DNA from: Streptomyces sp. H27-C3
Lineage (GTDB): Bacteria; Actinomycetota; Actinomycetes; Streptomycetales; Streptomycetaceae
Reading direction: 5' to 3'
Assembly (NCBI RefSeq): GCF_030063415.1
Contig: NZ_JASITA010000002.1
Span: forward strand, 62,001-126,000
Length of the DNA: 64,000 nucleotides
The position numbers and the translations under genes were made by a program. Below, one piece after another: positions 36,116-44,753 of the stretch. Each line of letters begins with the position of its first letter. Position 1 is the first letter of the stretch. The notes beneath the pieces were generated by a model. It saw only the letters and a list, made by a program, of their open reading frames with translations. It was not told the DNA's origin and made no database searches.

Positions 36116-36690
36116 ATGACGACAACGACCGACGAACTCGCCGTCTCAGCGACCGGGTTGCGCAAGTCCTACGGCGAGAAGACCGTCCTCGACGGCACCG
36201 ACCTCCACGTTCCCGTAGGCACGGTCTTCTCTCTCCTCGGGCCGAACGGCGCAGGCAGGACAACCGCGGTTCAGATCCTCTCCACCCTGGTCACCGCCGA
36301 CGCCGGCGAGCTACGGGTGGGCGGGCACGACCTTGCCGCCGAACCCCATGCGGTGCCCGCCGCGATCGGCGTCACCGGACAGTTCTCCGCGGTGGACAAC
36401 ATGATCACCGGCGAGGAGAACATGCTCCTCATGGCGGACCTGCACCATCTCTCCCGCAGTGAAGGCCGCCGGTTCGCAGCCGAGTTGTTGGAGCGCTTCG
36501 ATCTAACCGAGGCCGCGAAGAAGCCCGCCGTCACCTACTCCGGCGGTATGCGCCGGCGTCTCGACCTCGCCATGACGCTGGTCGGCAGCCCGCAGATCAT
36601 CTTCCTCGACGAGCCGACCACCGGGCTCGACCCGCGCAGCCGGCACAGCATGTGGAACATCATCCGGGAACTTGTCGCCGGGGGTGTCAC
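36116..36690 (+). pseudogene. Truncated drug-resistance-type ABC transporter ATPase
   Basis: A DrrA-like ATPase: LAVSATGLRKSYGEKTVLDG, Walker A LLGPNGAGRTTAVQILS, Q-loop region GVTGQFSAVDNMITGEENML, signature YSGGMRRRLDLAMTLVG, Walker B IIFLDEPTTGLDPRSR. The Walker A lysine is arginine (GAGRTT), which normally abolishes ATP hydrolysis. The protein loses similarity after IIRELVAGGVT at about 36690, before the H-loop. The permease gene is missing. A decayed exporter gene. Confidence 0.75.
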
Positions 36691-37077
36691 CGCTGGCGAT
36701 CCGCCGAGCCGCAGGCCGGCACACCGTCGCTGCCCCCAGCAAGGTGGGCATCACAAGCACAGAAAGTGGCGGGCGGGTGACCGGAACTCATCCATATCCC
36801 CCTGCGGTGCTCGGCTGGGACCGGCGGGTGGTACTGGGAAAGGTGTCGTTCGTGACCCACAGCGTGGGCAGCGGAAGCCACTGGGCAAGGGTCTGGGAGG
36901 CTCCGGTGCCGGAGTCCAGGGAGATCCGGTACCGGGCGTAGCGGTCCTCGGAAGCCGATGCGGATGCCGCGGCTGCGGCCGGTGTCCGAGGGGGCGGAGT
37001 CGTCACTGCCGTGCGGCCTTTCGTCGGGGTGCCCTGCACCCCTGCCGGACTGGGCAGAGGTGCGGGGCGCGGGAGGG
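36691..37077. other. Island 2 region without a supported gene
   Basis: The minus strand holds a short frame ending RYARYRISLDSGTGASQTLA then QWLPLPTLWVTNDTFP that looks protein-like but has no recognisable start, family or completion. I leave it as a possible relic at about 36800-36960. Confidence 0.35.
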
Positions 37078-38055
37078 TCAGCGGTGGACCGGGCGTAGGT
37101 CCGGCCACAGCAGGGCCGCCGAACCCCAGGTCAGGCCGCCGCCGAAGGCGGTGAGGACCACCCGGTCACCGGGCGTGAGTAGGCCCCGGTCCGCGGCCGA
37201 GGCGAGGGCCAGCGGGATGGACGCGGCAGCCGTGTTGCCGACTTCCTCGATGTTGGTGATCATGCGCTCGGGCGGCAGACCGAGTCGTTTGGCCACCGAC
37301 TCCAGGATCCGGAGGTTGGCCTGGTGGCCGACGAACGCGTCGATGTCCTCGGGCTGCCAGCCGACCGCTGCCGCGACCCGGCGGGCCGACTCGACCATCG
37401 TCGGAACGGCCCGGGTGTAGACCTCGCGGCCTTTCATCCGCAAATACCGCTCGCCGGGCGGCACGGTGATCAGTTCGTTGCCGGTGCCGTCGCTGCCCAG
37501 CTCGGTGTGCAGGACGGCGCCCTGGCCGACCGACTCCTGGCCGCGTTCGAGCAGCACCGCGCCGGCGCCGTCCCCGAAGATGACGGCGGTGCCGCGGTCC
37601 TGCGGGTCGACGATCGCCGAGTAGCGTTCCGCACCGATGACCAGGACGCTGCCGAAGGTACCGGCCCCAATCATGGCTGCGGCGACGGACAGCCCGTACA
37701 CGAAGCCGGAGCAGACGGCCGACAGGTCGAAGGCGGCGGCGCCGGGCAGGCCCATGGCCGAGGCCACTTGCGGGGCGGTCGCGGGGCAGGCCCGGTCCGG
37801 GGTGGTCGTCGCCACGATGACCAGGTCGCAGGAGGACCGGCCAGCCGATTCCAGGGCCGCCGACCCGGCAGCCGCCGCCAGTTCGGCGGTGCCCGTGCCG
37901 GCGTCCACGACGCGGCGGCCGGCGATTCCGGTACGGCTGTGGATCCACTCGTGCGAGGTCTCCAGCCGCTGGGCCAGGTCGTCATTGGTGACCGTCCGCG
38001 GAGGTAGGCAGGTGCCCAGGCCGGTCAGTACGGCGGGAATCCGGCTGTTGCTCAT
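37078..38055 (-). CDS. 3-oxoacyl-ACP synthase III (KAS III/FabH-like)
   Basis: 325 residues. The Cys-His-Asn triad is intact: FDLSAVCSGFVYGLSVAAAM, DAFVGHQANLRILESVAKRL and NIEEVGNTAAASIPLALASA. The N-terminal TGLGTCLPPRTVTNDDLAQR and SRTGIAGRR and the C-terminal TAFGGGLTWGSAALLWP are standard for FabH. It primes fatty-acid-type chains by condensing acyl-CoA with malonyl-ACP. It is the last gene of a minus-strand operon and overlaps the KAS II gene by 4 bases. Being clustered with its own ACP and KAS II outside the housekeeping fab locus indicates a dedicated acyl chain for a specialised metabolite. Starter specificity is not readable. Confidence 0.92.
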   Translation of the reverse strand: MSNSRIPAVLTGLGTCLPPRTVTNDDLAQRLETSHEWIHSRTGIAGRRVVDAGTGTAELAAAAGSAALESAGRSSCDLVIVATTTPDRACPATAPQVASAMGLPGAAAFDLSAVCSGFVYGLSVAAAMIGAGTFGSVLVIGAERYSAIVDPQDRGTAVIFGDGAGAVLLERGQESVGQGAVLHTELGSDGTGNELITVPPGERYLRMKGREVYTRAVPTMVESARRVAAAVGWQPEDIDAFVGHQANLRILESVAKRLGLPPERMITNIEEVGNTAAASIPLALASAADRGLLTPGDRVVLTAFGGGLTWGSAALLWPDLRPVHR

Positions 38056-39266
38056 GTGCCCATCACCAGTACGCAGTTGGAACCGCCGAAACCGAAGGAG
38101 TGGCTGACCGCAACCGCCGGGTTCTGGTGCCGTTCCTTGTCCATTACCAGGTCCAGGTCCGCGAGCTCCGGGTCCACGGCCTGCGTGTGCGCGGTCGGCG
38201 GCACGATGCCGGTGGCCAAGGTCCGCAGGGTCAGCACGGCCTCGATGGCACCCGCCGCGCCCAGGCTGTGCCCGAGCAGGCCCTTGTTGGCCGTGACGCT
38301 GGGCCGGTGCGCGAAGAGCCGGTTGATCAGCTTCCCCTCGCTACGGTCGTTGTACGGGGTCGAGGTGCCGTGGGCGTTGACGTGGTCCACGTCCGACGGG
38401 GTGAGCCCGGCGTCCGCCAGCGCGGCCCGCACCGCCGCCTCGGCGCCGATGGCGCCGGGGTGCGGGGCGACCGGGTGGTGCGCGTCGGTGGTGAAGGCGT
38501 ACCCGAGGATGCGGCCCTGCGAGGTCGCGCCGCGCTCTCGTGCGACGTTCTCACGCTCCAGTACGAGGGCGGCCGCGCCCTCGGAGAGCACGAAGCCGGA
38601 GCGGTCCGCGGCGAACGGCCGCGAGGCGTCGTCCGCCGCGCTGTCGGTGAGTGCGCCCATCGCGGCGAAGCCCGCCGCGATCACGGGCACCACCCCGGCG
38701 TCCGTACCGACGGCGATCACGATGTCGCAGGCACCGCTGCGGATCAGGTCGCGGCCCACGCCGACAGCCACCGCGCCGGAGGCGCAGGCCGCGACGACGG
38801 TGTGGCCGGGTCCGGTGACGTGGTGGCGGATGGCGAGCATCCCGGCGGCCATGTTGATGAGCGAACGAGGATGTACGTACGGCGAGACAGCGTCGGGTCC
38901 ACGTTCGGCCAGCCGGCTGTGTGCCGTGCTCAGGGTGGCCGCGCCGCCGAGGCCACAGCCGACGACGATGCCGACCCGGCTGCCGTCCCAGGTGGCGGGG
39001 TCAAGACCGGCCTCGATGATGGCCTGGTCGGCCGCGACGAGCGCGAACCGGATGAAGGGGTCCAGGTTCGCGGTGCCGCGGCCGGGCAGCAGTTCGACGC
39101 CGAACGGTGGCACGGTGCGGCACTGGAGGTCCCGTGAGATCCCCGGAGTGGGGGCGAGCCCGGCGCGGGACTCGCCGCGCCGGATCGCGTCCCAGGTCGA
39201 GTCCGTGCCAGTACCGACCGGCGTGATCATTCCGGTACCGGTCACGGCAATGGCCGGTCCGCTCAT
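38052..39266 (-). CDS. 3-oxoacyl-ACP synthase II (KAS I/II, FabF-like)
   Basis: 404 residues, Cys-His-His type: VVAACASGAVAVGVGRDLIR with the nucleophile, DHVNAHGTSTPYNDRSEGKL and NKGLLGHSLGAAGAIEAVLT, ending SFGFGGSNCVLVMG. It elongates acyl-ACP with malonyl-ACP. No chain-length-factor partner or ketoreductase/dehydratase is in the operon, so the reductive steps must be borrowed from fatty-acid synthesis or the product keeps a beta-keto group. It overlaps the ACP gene by 4 bases on one side and KAS III by 4 on the other, so all three are translationally coupled. Confidence 0.92.
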   Translation of the reverse strand: MSGPAIAVTGTGMITPVGTGTDSTWDAIRRGESRAGLAPTPGISRDLQCRTVPPFGVELLPGRGTANLDPFIRFALVAADQAIIEAGLDPATWDGSRVGIVVGCGLGGAATLSTAHSRLAERGPDAVSPYVHPRSLINMAAGMLAIRHHVTGPGHTVVAACASGAVAVGVGRDLIRSGACDIVIAVGTDAGVVPVIAAGFAAMGALTDSAADDASRPFAADRSGFVLSEGAAALVLERENVARERGATSQGRILGYAFTTDAHHPVAPHPGAIGAEAAVRAALADAGLTPSDVDHVNAHGTSTPYNDRSEGKLINRLFAHRPSVTANKGLLGHSLGAAGAIEAVLTLRTLATGIVPPTAHTQAVDPELADLDLVMDKERHQNPAVAVSHSFGFGGSNCVLVMGT

Positions 39267-39517
39267 GCGGACTTCTCGCCGTCCAGCGCTGTGGTCACCA
39301 GCTGTGCGAGAGCGGGGATGGTGAGCTCACCGAGGCTGGTCTCCTCACTGCTGAGGTCGGCGCCGGTCTCATCCTTGATAAGGATGACCAGCTCCGCGAT
39401 GGCGAGGGAGTCCAGGTCGAGGGTGGCGAGGGTGGACTCGTCGGTCAGGCCCTTGGGGTCGGCCTCCAGGTCCTCGACGACGATCCGGGTCAGGGTGGCG
39501 TGCAGGGCTGCGGTCAT
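39263..39517 (-). CDS. Acyl carrier protein
   Basis: 84 residues. The phosphopantetheine attachment site is TLDLDSLAIAELVILIKDET (Ser of DSL), set in the usual acidic four-helix frame: LTRIVVEDLEADPKGLTDES and SLGELTIPALAQLVTTAL. ATG at 39517 follows CGGAGGAACACC. It lies between the dioxygenase and the two ketosynthases and overlaps KAS II by 4 bases. It presumably carries the growing acyl chain and may present it to the acyltransferase-like protein encoded upstream. Confidence 0.93.
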   Translation of the reverse strand: MTAALHATLTRIVVEDLEADPKGLTDESTLATLDLDSLAIAELVILIKDETGADLSSEETSLGELTIPALAQLVTTALDGEKSA

Positions 39518-39602
39518 GGTGTTCCTCCGTAAGGTGGAGCGGTGGGCCGAAGGGGGGTGGTGCGGGTCGGGGTCCCGTCCGAGCCGGACCTCTGGGCGTC
39601 CG

Positions 39603-40643
39603 TCAGGCCGCCGTCGTGAGTTTGGGAGCGTGCTGCCGCGTGATGATCGCGTTATGGATGCGGCCCTCGCCGAGGTCGTTGAGGACCGGCCGCAGGTCGG
39701 CCAACGCGAAGGAGCGGCGAAGCCAGCGGTCTGCGCCGTCGTAGCGCGGATCGAAGCCCGTCCGCCCGTGCACCGTGCGACGGTTGTCGAGGATGATCAG
39801 TTCGCCGGGTTCCAGCACGAGGCCGCGCAGGGAGCCGAGTACGGCGTCCTCCAGCGCGGCGAGCGCCGCCCGCGCCGCGGGAGTGGTGCCGACCGTGCCG
39901 TGGAAGTCCACCCGCAGGTCCGGGTTGGCCTCCGCACCTGACAGCACCGGTACCGAGGGGGTCAGCACCTCCTCGTCGGTGTCGTGCACGAAGGACGTGC
40001 TGAACTTGGTCCTGAACTCCGGCCGACGCAGCGCGGTGACGGTCTCCTCGTCGAGTTCCGGCAGCACGTCGCCGATCCCTCCGGTTACGGTGGCGGCGAG
40101 TCCGTCGCGGTCGCCGCGCAGGCAGATAAGGCTCAAGAAGTGCGGGGCGGCGGGGTGGAAGCCGTCTTCCGTGTGGAGTTCCAGCAGGATGGAGCCGCCG
40201 TTCTCCTGGCGGGTCTCGGCGCCGCGCTTGGGGCTGACGTCCTGGACCAAGTTGCCGTTCTTCTCGTCGCTGTACGAGATCGAGCGGCCCAGGACCGACA
40301 TCACCATCAGCTGGCTGAGCGTCGCCACGGAGACCTTGGTCCAGTCCGGCTCGTCCTCCGCACGGTCGGGGGTGGCCGGCAGGGTGCCCAGCGGAAGTCC
40401 GCGCAGCAGGAGGGTGCCGCTCGGGTTGCCTTCGTCGCGGAAGGAGATGAGCGCGCGCCGGACCTCGCTCGGCAACGCGGCCGCCGCGAGTTCCACGGTA
40501 TGGAGGAGGTCGGTGCTGTGCAGTGAGTATTCCGCGTATTGCGCGGCAATCTTCAGTGCGGCGGCTTCGATGATTTCGGACTCGGTCTCACTCAGCAGGA
40601 TTCCGGTCGTGCGCGCGTCGGCGTACGCGAATTCTTTTCTCAT
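39603..40643 (-). CDS. Fe(II)/2-oxoglutarate dioxygenase, clavaminate synthase/VioC-like
   Basis: 346 residues of the clavaminate-synthase branch of the TauD superfamily. Iron ligands: LELHTEDGFHPAAPHFLSLI (HxE form rather than HxD) and RRTVHGRTGFDPRYDGADRW (distal His), with the 2-oxoglutarate-binding Arg in WLRRSFALADL. N-terminal: EYSLHSTDLLHTVELAAAAL and EGNPSGTLLLRGLPLG. Relatives hydroxylate free or carrier-bound amino acids such as arginine at C-beta. In this operon it could hydroxylate an amino acid before or after acylation; that is inference. ATG at 40643 after GAAAGGAAAG. Confidence 0.88.
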   Translation of the reverse strand: MRKEFAYADARTTGILLSETESEIIEAAALKIAAQYAEYSLHSTDLLHTVELAAAALPSEVRRALISFRDEGNPSGTLLLRGLPLGTLPATPDRAEDEPDWTKVSVATLSQLMVMSVLGRSISYSDEKNGNLVQDVSPKRGAETRQENGGSILLELHTEDGFHPAAPHFLSLICLRGDRDGLAATVTGGIGDVLPELDEETVTALRRPEFRTKFSTSFVHDTDEEVLTPSVPVLSGAEANPDLRVDFHGTVGTTPAARAALAALEDAVLGSLRGLVLEPGELIILDNRRTVHGRTGFDPRYDGADRWLRRSFALADLRPVLNDLGEGRIHNAIITRQHAPKLTTAA

Positions 40644-40743
40644 GCGGGGCTTTCCTTTCTGCGGGTCGTGCCGCGCGCTCTGAAGCTGCCGTCGACCGGC
40701 GGTGGGCGGGTAGGGCGATCGAGCGGCGTCGGACGGAGCACGG

Positions 40744-41733
40744 CTATGCGGCCGGTGCGGAACGGCGGCCGAGCCGGTAAACGGCGGCGGGGCTGAATCC
40801 GCGCCAGGCCTGCTCGCGCGGTAGGTGGTTCAGGAAGCGGGCCTTCTCCCAGTGGCGGGTGACCCGGTCCACGACCCGGCGCCCGGGTGTCAAAGCGATG
40901 TGGTGGACGTCGACCGCGACCGTGCGCGGCACGTCCGCGCCCGCCACCAGCTGGTTGACCATGTGGACCGCGAGCGAGCCGAACTGGGTCGCCGCCTCGG
41001 TGAGTTGCGGCACGCTGTAGTCGGGGCGGCCGAGACCCTGGCGGAGCTCGCGGTACATCTCGCCCGGGATGTGCGACCGGGGGGCGATACGGAAGATCAC
41101 TTCCCAGGTGCTCAGCACGTCGGCGTCCTCGGCCAGCAGCTGGCCGTCGAAGATCCGCCGGACCAGCCGGTAGTCGAAGCACTGGGCCGCCAGCATGCCC
41201 GCCATGTCCCAGCCGGTGACCAGCGGCTTGCGCTGGCGGCACGCTTCCTGGTGCAGGGCGATCTTCGCGCGCAGCCCGGACGGAGTGGTCACGTCGACCC
41301 CGTCCACGATGACCTCGGCCCGCCGGACCAGTTCCCGGACGTTGTCCCGGGTGATGCCCACGGGCACCACCTCGGCCCGGACGTGCGGGTTGATGGCGCG
41401 CAGGGCGTCGGCGCCCACCTCGGCCTTGTTGCGGCCCAGGTCGTCGACGGTGGCGTGCTGGCGGTTGAGGTTGTTCAGCTCGTAGGTGCCGACGTCCGCC
41501 AGGACGAAGTCCCGGTATCCCGTGCGGCCCAAGGGCTGCACGGTGGCACCACCGATGGAGCCGCAGCCCGCGATAAGCAGTGAGGTGTGCCGGATCTGCT
41601 CCTGGAGCGCTGCGGGGATCAGGCCGCGGTTGCGCTGGGTGAGGGAGGCGTAGTAGAGCTCCTCGTCCAGCTCGCGGGCTTCCGCAGGGGTGCCCACGTC
41701 GGGCGGGCTGCTCTGATCCGTGCGTCGGCTCAT
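40744..41733 (-). CDS. ThiF/MoeB/E1-like adenylyltransferase
   Basis: 329 residues. The Rossmann ATP site reads LLIAGCGSIGGATVQPLG, followed by RDFVLADVGTYELNNLNRQH, the D...NLNRQ signature of E1-like enzymes, then NKAEVGADALRAINPHV and VIVDGVDVTT. No CxxC zinc pairs are visible and the crossover Cys position is not obvious, unlike ThiF/MoeB proper. E1-like enzymes in natural-product clusters adenylate C-terminal or free carboxylates (for example MccB in microcin C), for amide, thioacid or hydrazide formation. Substrate unknown here. ATG at 41733 follows AGGAGG and overlaps the next gene's stop by 4 bases. Confidence 0.85.
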   Translation of the reverse strand: MSRRTDQSSPPDVGTPAEARELDEELYYASLTQRNRGLIPAALQEQIRHTSLLIAGCGSIGGATVQPLGRTGYRDFVLADVGTYELNNLNRQHATVDDLGRNKAEVGADALRAINPHVRAEVVPVGITRDNVRELVRRAEVIVDGVDVTTPSGLRAKIALHQEACRQRKPLVTGWDMAGMLAAQCFDYRLVRRIFDGQLLAEDADVLSTWEVIFRIAPRSHIPGEMYRELRQGLGRPDYSVPQLTEAATQFGSLAVHMVNQLVAGADVPRTVAVDVHHIALTPGRRVVDRVTRHWEKARFLNHLPREQAWRGFSPAAVYRLGRRSAPAA

Positions 41734-42623
41734 GCCCTGGCCTCCTGGAATGCGGTCAGCCGGGCCGCGACCGACCCGGTCTCCCCGGACGCGAGGATCG
41801 CGTCGAGGTGGGTCAGGGTGGGGCGCAGCACGTTTTCGTCGGTGAGGACGAACGGGTACGAGCGCTGTTGCTGGTCCCACATCGGTGCGAACAGGTCGGT
41901 GGGGTCCGCCGGGCGTGCGGGCACGTCGAGGGTCCGGGTGTGGAAGCCGAGCAGGGACAGCTGGAGGACGGCTCCGTTCGGCTTGCCGTCGCCGACGATC
42001 GCCGCTCCGTCCTCGGACAGGGCTCGTAGGCAGCCTTCGGCCCAGCCTCGGTAGACCCACCAGGGAACGGACACGGCGGCCTGCGAGCGGTCCATGGCGT
42101 AGTCGCGCACGAGCCGCTTGCCCTCCCACACCCGGTTCGCCGGGGTGGTCGCGCCGAGTTCGTCGGCGAGCCGCAGGCCGTAGTCGCGTTCGACGACGAA
42201 CGGCAGGTGGGCGTCGTCCCCGAGCAGGGTGCTTTCGGGGCTGTGGGTGTGGGCCAGCGTGCCGTAACCGCGCAGCCGCCCGGTCTCCTCCTCCACGACC
42301 AGGGTGTGCTGGTCCTGGAGAGCGTGGGCGTCGTACGGCTCGGCGGTGAGGTCCGCCGCGGCGGCGAGCTCCTCGTTGAGCCAGCCGCGCCTCAGGTACT
42401 GGGCCAGCCGGAACCGGTAGATGTCGTCGAGGTACGCGGTGGGCAGTTGCGCTCCCCGCACGGTCAAGGCCAGCAGGCCCTCAGGGCTGACGGAGCGGAA
42501 CAGCGGCTCGCCGTCCACATGGCTGTCCAGGTCGGGCAGCCTGATCCCGGCGGTGTCCCGCAGCACCCGCTCCCGGTAGGAGTCGGTGGTGGCGGTGGGA
42601 CTCGTGGGGGTGGCGGTGGTCAC
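41730..42623 (-). CDS. LuxI/FeeM-like acyltransferase (GNAT-fold N-acyl amino acid synthase candidate)
   Basis: 297 residues. The core resembles autoinducer and N-acyl-amino-acid synthases: a helical IYRFRLAQYLRRGWLNEEL, then DAHALQDQHTLVVEEETGRL with RGYGTLAHTHSPESTLLGDD, then NRVWEGKRLVRDYAMDRSQA in the position of the conserved E..R, and a hydrophobic C-terminal half. Family members transfer an acyl group from ACP to the amine of an amino acid or SAM. An ACP and two ketosynthases in the same operon make acyl-ACP supply plausible. The assignment is by pattern only. GTG at 42623 overlaps the acyl-CoA dehydrogenase stop by 4 bases. Confidence 0.6.
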   Translation of the reverse strand: MTTATPTSPTATTDSYRERVLRDTAGIRLPDLDSHVDGEPLFRSVSPEGLLALTVRGAQLPTAYLDDIYRFRLAQYLRRGWLNEELAAAADLTAEPYDAHALQDQHTLVVEEETGRLRGYGTLAHTHSPESTLLGDDAHLPFVVERDYGLRLADELGATTPANRVWEGKRLVRDYAMDRSQAAVSVPWWVYRGWAEGCLRALSEDGAAIVGDGKPNGAVLQLSLLGFHTRTLDVPARPADPTDLFAPMWDQQQRSYPFVLTDENVLRPTLTHLDAILASGETGSVAARLTAFQEARA

Positions 42624-43831
42624 CGGACCTCCGGGACGCCGAACAGCTCACCGGTGATGACCAGCGCGAGCGCCTCGGGGCTGCCTTCGTATATCCGGGG
42701 GCCGTAGGCGTCGCGAAGGACCCGGTCCATGCCGTCCTCCCGCTGGAAGGCGGCGGCGCCGATGAGGCTCATGGCGGCGTCGGCGTTGTCGATGGCGGCG
42801 CGGTCGGCGACCAGCTTGGCGACGGCGGGCTCGTAGGCCGGGGTCGGGATGATGGTGTCGGCCTTCAGTACAGCGTCCAGGTACAGGGCGCGCGCGGCGG
42901 ACACCCGGGCGGACATGTCAGCGAGCTTGCGGGCGGACATCTGGTGTTCGAAGAGCAGCCGGCCGCCCTGTCGGCGGGTACCGGCCCACGCGACCGCGCG
43001 GTCCAGGGCGTGCCGTGCGATACCGGTGGCGACGGCCGCGCAGGTGACGCGGGTGAGGTTGCCGATAGCGACGTTGAGGTCCCAGCCGCCGCGCTCGTCA
43101 CCGATGACGTTCTCTTCGGGCACCCGGGCGTTGTCGAGAATCAGCTCGCCCGCGGGGGCGGTGCGGTAGCCCACCTTGTCGTGGATCTCTCCGCGGGTGA
43201 CGCCGTCCTGCTCCAGCTCGGTGACGAAGCAGGTCAGGCCGGTCGAGCCGGGCGTCTCGTCCAGGTTGGCCATGACTGTGGCGTACGTGGCGACCGGGGC
43301 GTTGGTGATGTAGCGCTTGGTGCCGGTAAGCAGGTATTCGCTGCCGGAGCGGCGGGCGATCGTCATGTCCTGCGCGTAGGGCGCCTGCTGCTGCAGCACC
43401 AGGTCGGTTCCGTTGAGCTCCTCGGCGACCGCGTTGCAGGCGAGGACCGGCTCCGGGCCGAGGAAGGCGGGGAGGTACTTCTCCTGGAGGCGCGGGTTCT
43501 CACAGATCAGCAGCGGGGTCTGGAACAGGCCGGTGGCACCGAAGACCAGCGCCATGCCCGGGTCGGCGGAGGCCAGTTCCTCCAGGGTCAGCGCGAGGGC
43601 GAGCTGGCTCAGGCCGAGGCCGCCGAAGTCGCGCGGGATGGCCATCCGCAGCAGGCCGAGCGCATGGCCCTTGCGGACGGTGTCCCAGTCGATCTGGCCC
43701 TTCTCGATCCGGTCGCGCTCGGCGGCACCGGGGGCGACCTCCTCACGGGCGAAGGCGACGACATCGTTGAGGAAGTCGGCCTCGAAGGAGTCGAGCAGCG
43801 GGTGGGCGGCCGGGTTGTGCGTGTACGTCAT
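42620..43831 (-). CDS. Acyl-CoA dehydrogenase
   Basis: 403-residue flavoprotein: DFGGLGLSQLALALTLEELA, NAVAEELNGTD, NAPVATYATVMANLDETPG, FGVPEVR at the C-terminus, and DGMDRVLRDAYGPRIYEGSP with EALALVITGELF. The catalytic base position and the FAD-binding R...F region appear intact. It would introduce an alpha,beta double bond into an acyl thioester, here probably acyl-ACP or the N-acyl product. ATG at 43831 after AAGGAATCACC. Second gene of the minus-strand operon, 23 bases after the SCP2-like gene. Confidence 0.9.
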   Translation of the reverse strand: MTYTHNPAAHPLLDSFEADFLNDVVAFAREEVAPGAAERDRIEKGQIDWDTVRKGHALGLLRMAIPRDFGGLGLSQLALALTLEELASADPGMALVFGATGLFQTPLLICENPRLQEKYLPAFLGPEPVLACNAVAEELNGTDLVLQQQAPYAQDMTIARRSGSEYLLTGTKRYITNAPVATYATVMANLDETPGSTGLTCFVTELEQDGVTRGEIHDKVGYRTAPAGELILDNARVPEENVIGDERGGWDLNVAIGNLTRVTCAAVATGIARHALDRAVAWAGTRRQGGRLLFEHQMSARKLADMSARVSAARALYLDAVLKADTIIPTPAYEPAVAKLVADRAAIDNADAAMSLIGAAAFQREDGMDRVLRDAYGPRIYEGSPEALALVITGELFGVPEVR

Positions 43832-43853
43832 GGTGATTCCTTGTCTGGGGCGT

Positions 43854-44174
43854 TCAGCGCTGGAGGGCGAAGGTCGTCAGGGCCTGCCCGACGGCGAACG
43901 TCTGCAGGACAGGGCCGCGGGAGGACACGCGGCGGCTGGTGACGGTTCGCAGGAAAGTGCGGCGACCGGCGGCGAGGTCGTCGAGGTTCGCGTAGCTGAT
44001 GCGGAACACGTGGGTGGGCTCGGCGTCGGTCAGGGCGCCCTGAGGGTCCAGCGTGAGTTCGGCATCGGGCTCGGAGATCACGAAGCGGACGGTGGCACCT
44101 GCGGCCTGCCAGGCGGGGGCGGCCTTCGCGGCTGCGGACAGCTTGTTCGAGAGCTCTTCGGGCGAAATGGCCAT
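43854..44174 (-). CDS. Small SCP2-like protein
   Basis: 106 residues: MAISPEELSNKLSAAAKAAP, AWQAAGATVRFVISEPDAEL, TLDPQGALTDAEPTHVFRIS, YANLDDLAAGRRTFLRTVTS. Strand-rich sequence with the acidic YANLDDLAAGR loop resembles sterol-carrier-protein-2/lipid-binding folds; the match is weak. ATG at 44174 follows AAGGAA. As first gene of the operon with an acyl-chain pathway, a lipid-intermediate-binding role is plausible but unproven. Confidence 0.6.
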   Translation of the reverse strand: MAISPEELSNKLSAAAKAAPAWQAAGATVRFVISEPDAELTLDPQGALTDAEPTHVFRISYANLDDLAAGRRTFLRTVTSRRVSSRGPVLQTFAVGQALTTFALQR

Positions 44175-44753
44175 GCGAAATTCCTTCGTGTCTAAGGGTG
44201 GAATCACGTATGAGTACCGGCTGCCGTGCAGGCGAGGAATTGCACTGCGGACCTGTGGCGCATCACCAGCGGAAATGGGTCCGTGTGGAATGCGAGCCGA
44301 TCTGGATACGGTCCGGACAAATCCTGCCGGGGCTTCTTCTTTCGCAGCACCGGACAAGCGGTTGATCATTAAGCTACAGATCCTTGAGCGACCCTGTCCA
44401 CGTATTCAACTGCCCCTCCACGGGAATGGAACGCACGCTCCTGCAGGCGGTAATCGGCTGTCCATTGGTGGGCGGAACGGGCCGGTCGGACCGGGGGACG
44501 GGCAGGTCGGACGGCTGGTCGAGCTGGACGGAGGGCCTGGGCGGACCCTGAGGGCGGGTCGGCCCGCGGAGGCTGCGGGCCGTCGCGCGCACGGCCGGAC
44601 AACGCAAAGTGGGCTTGCAGTCGGGGGAGGCTGCAAGCCCACGTTCAGGGGGTGGAACCATGTGGTTCTGCGGGGCAGACCGGACGCCTGGCCCGGTCCC
44701 CGGTGGCGCCGTTGCCGGGTGCCATGCCCCCGGCAACGGTTCATGAGGAACGG
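44175..44753. other. Promoter region of the biosynthetic operon and gap to the MFS gene
   Basis: The minus-strand promoter of the biosynthetic operon must lie in about 44175-44400, where the sequence is less GC-rich. The rest is non-coding, with a terminator at 44611-44640 for the MFS gene. Confidence 0.5.
44611..44640. terminator. Hairpin after the MFS exporter gene
   Basis: GGGCTTGCAG (44611-44620) and CTGCAAGCCC (44631-44640) pair perfectly around ten bases. Confidence 0.75.

Noticed and set aside
43854..44369. Longer start for the SCP2-like gene at 44369
   Set aside because: The added N-terminal ~65 residues have no structure and no ribosome site; ATG at 44174 has AAGGAA.
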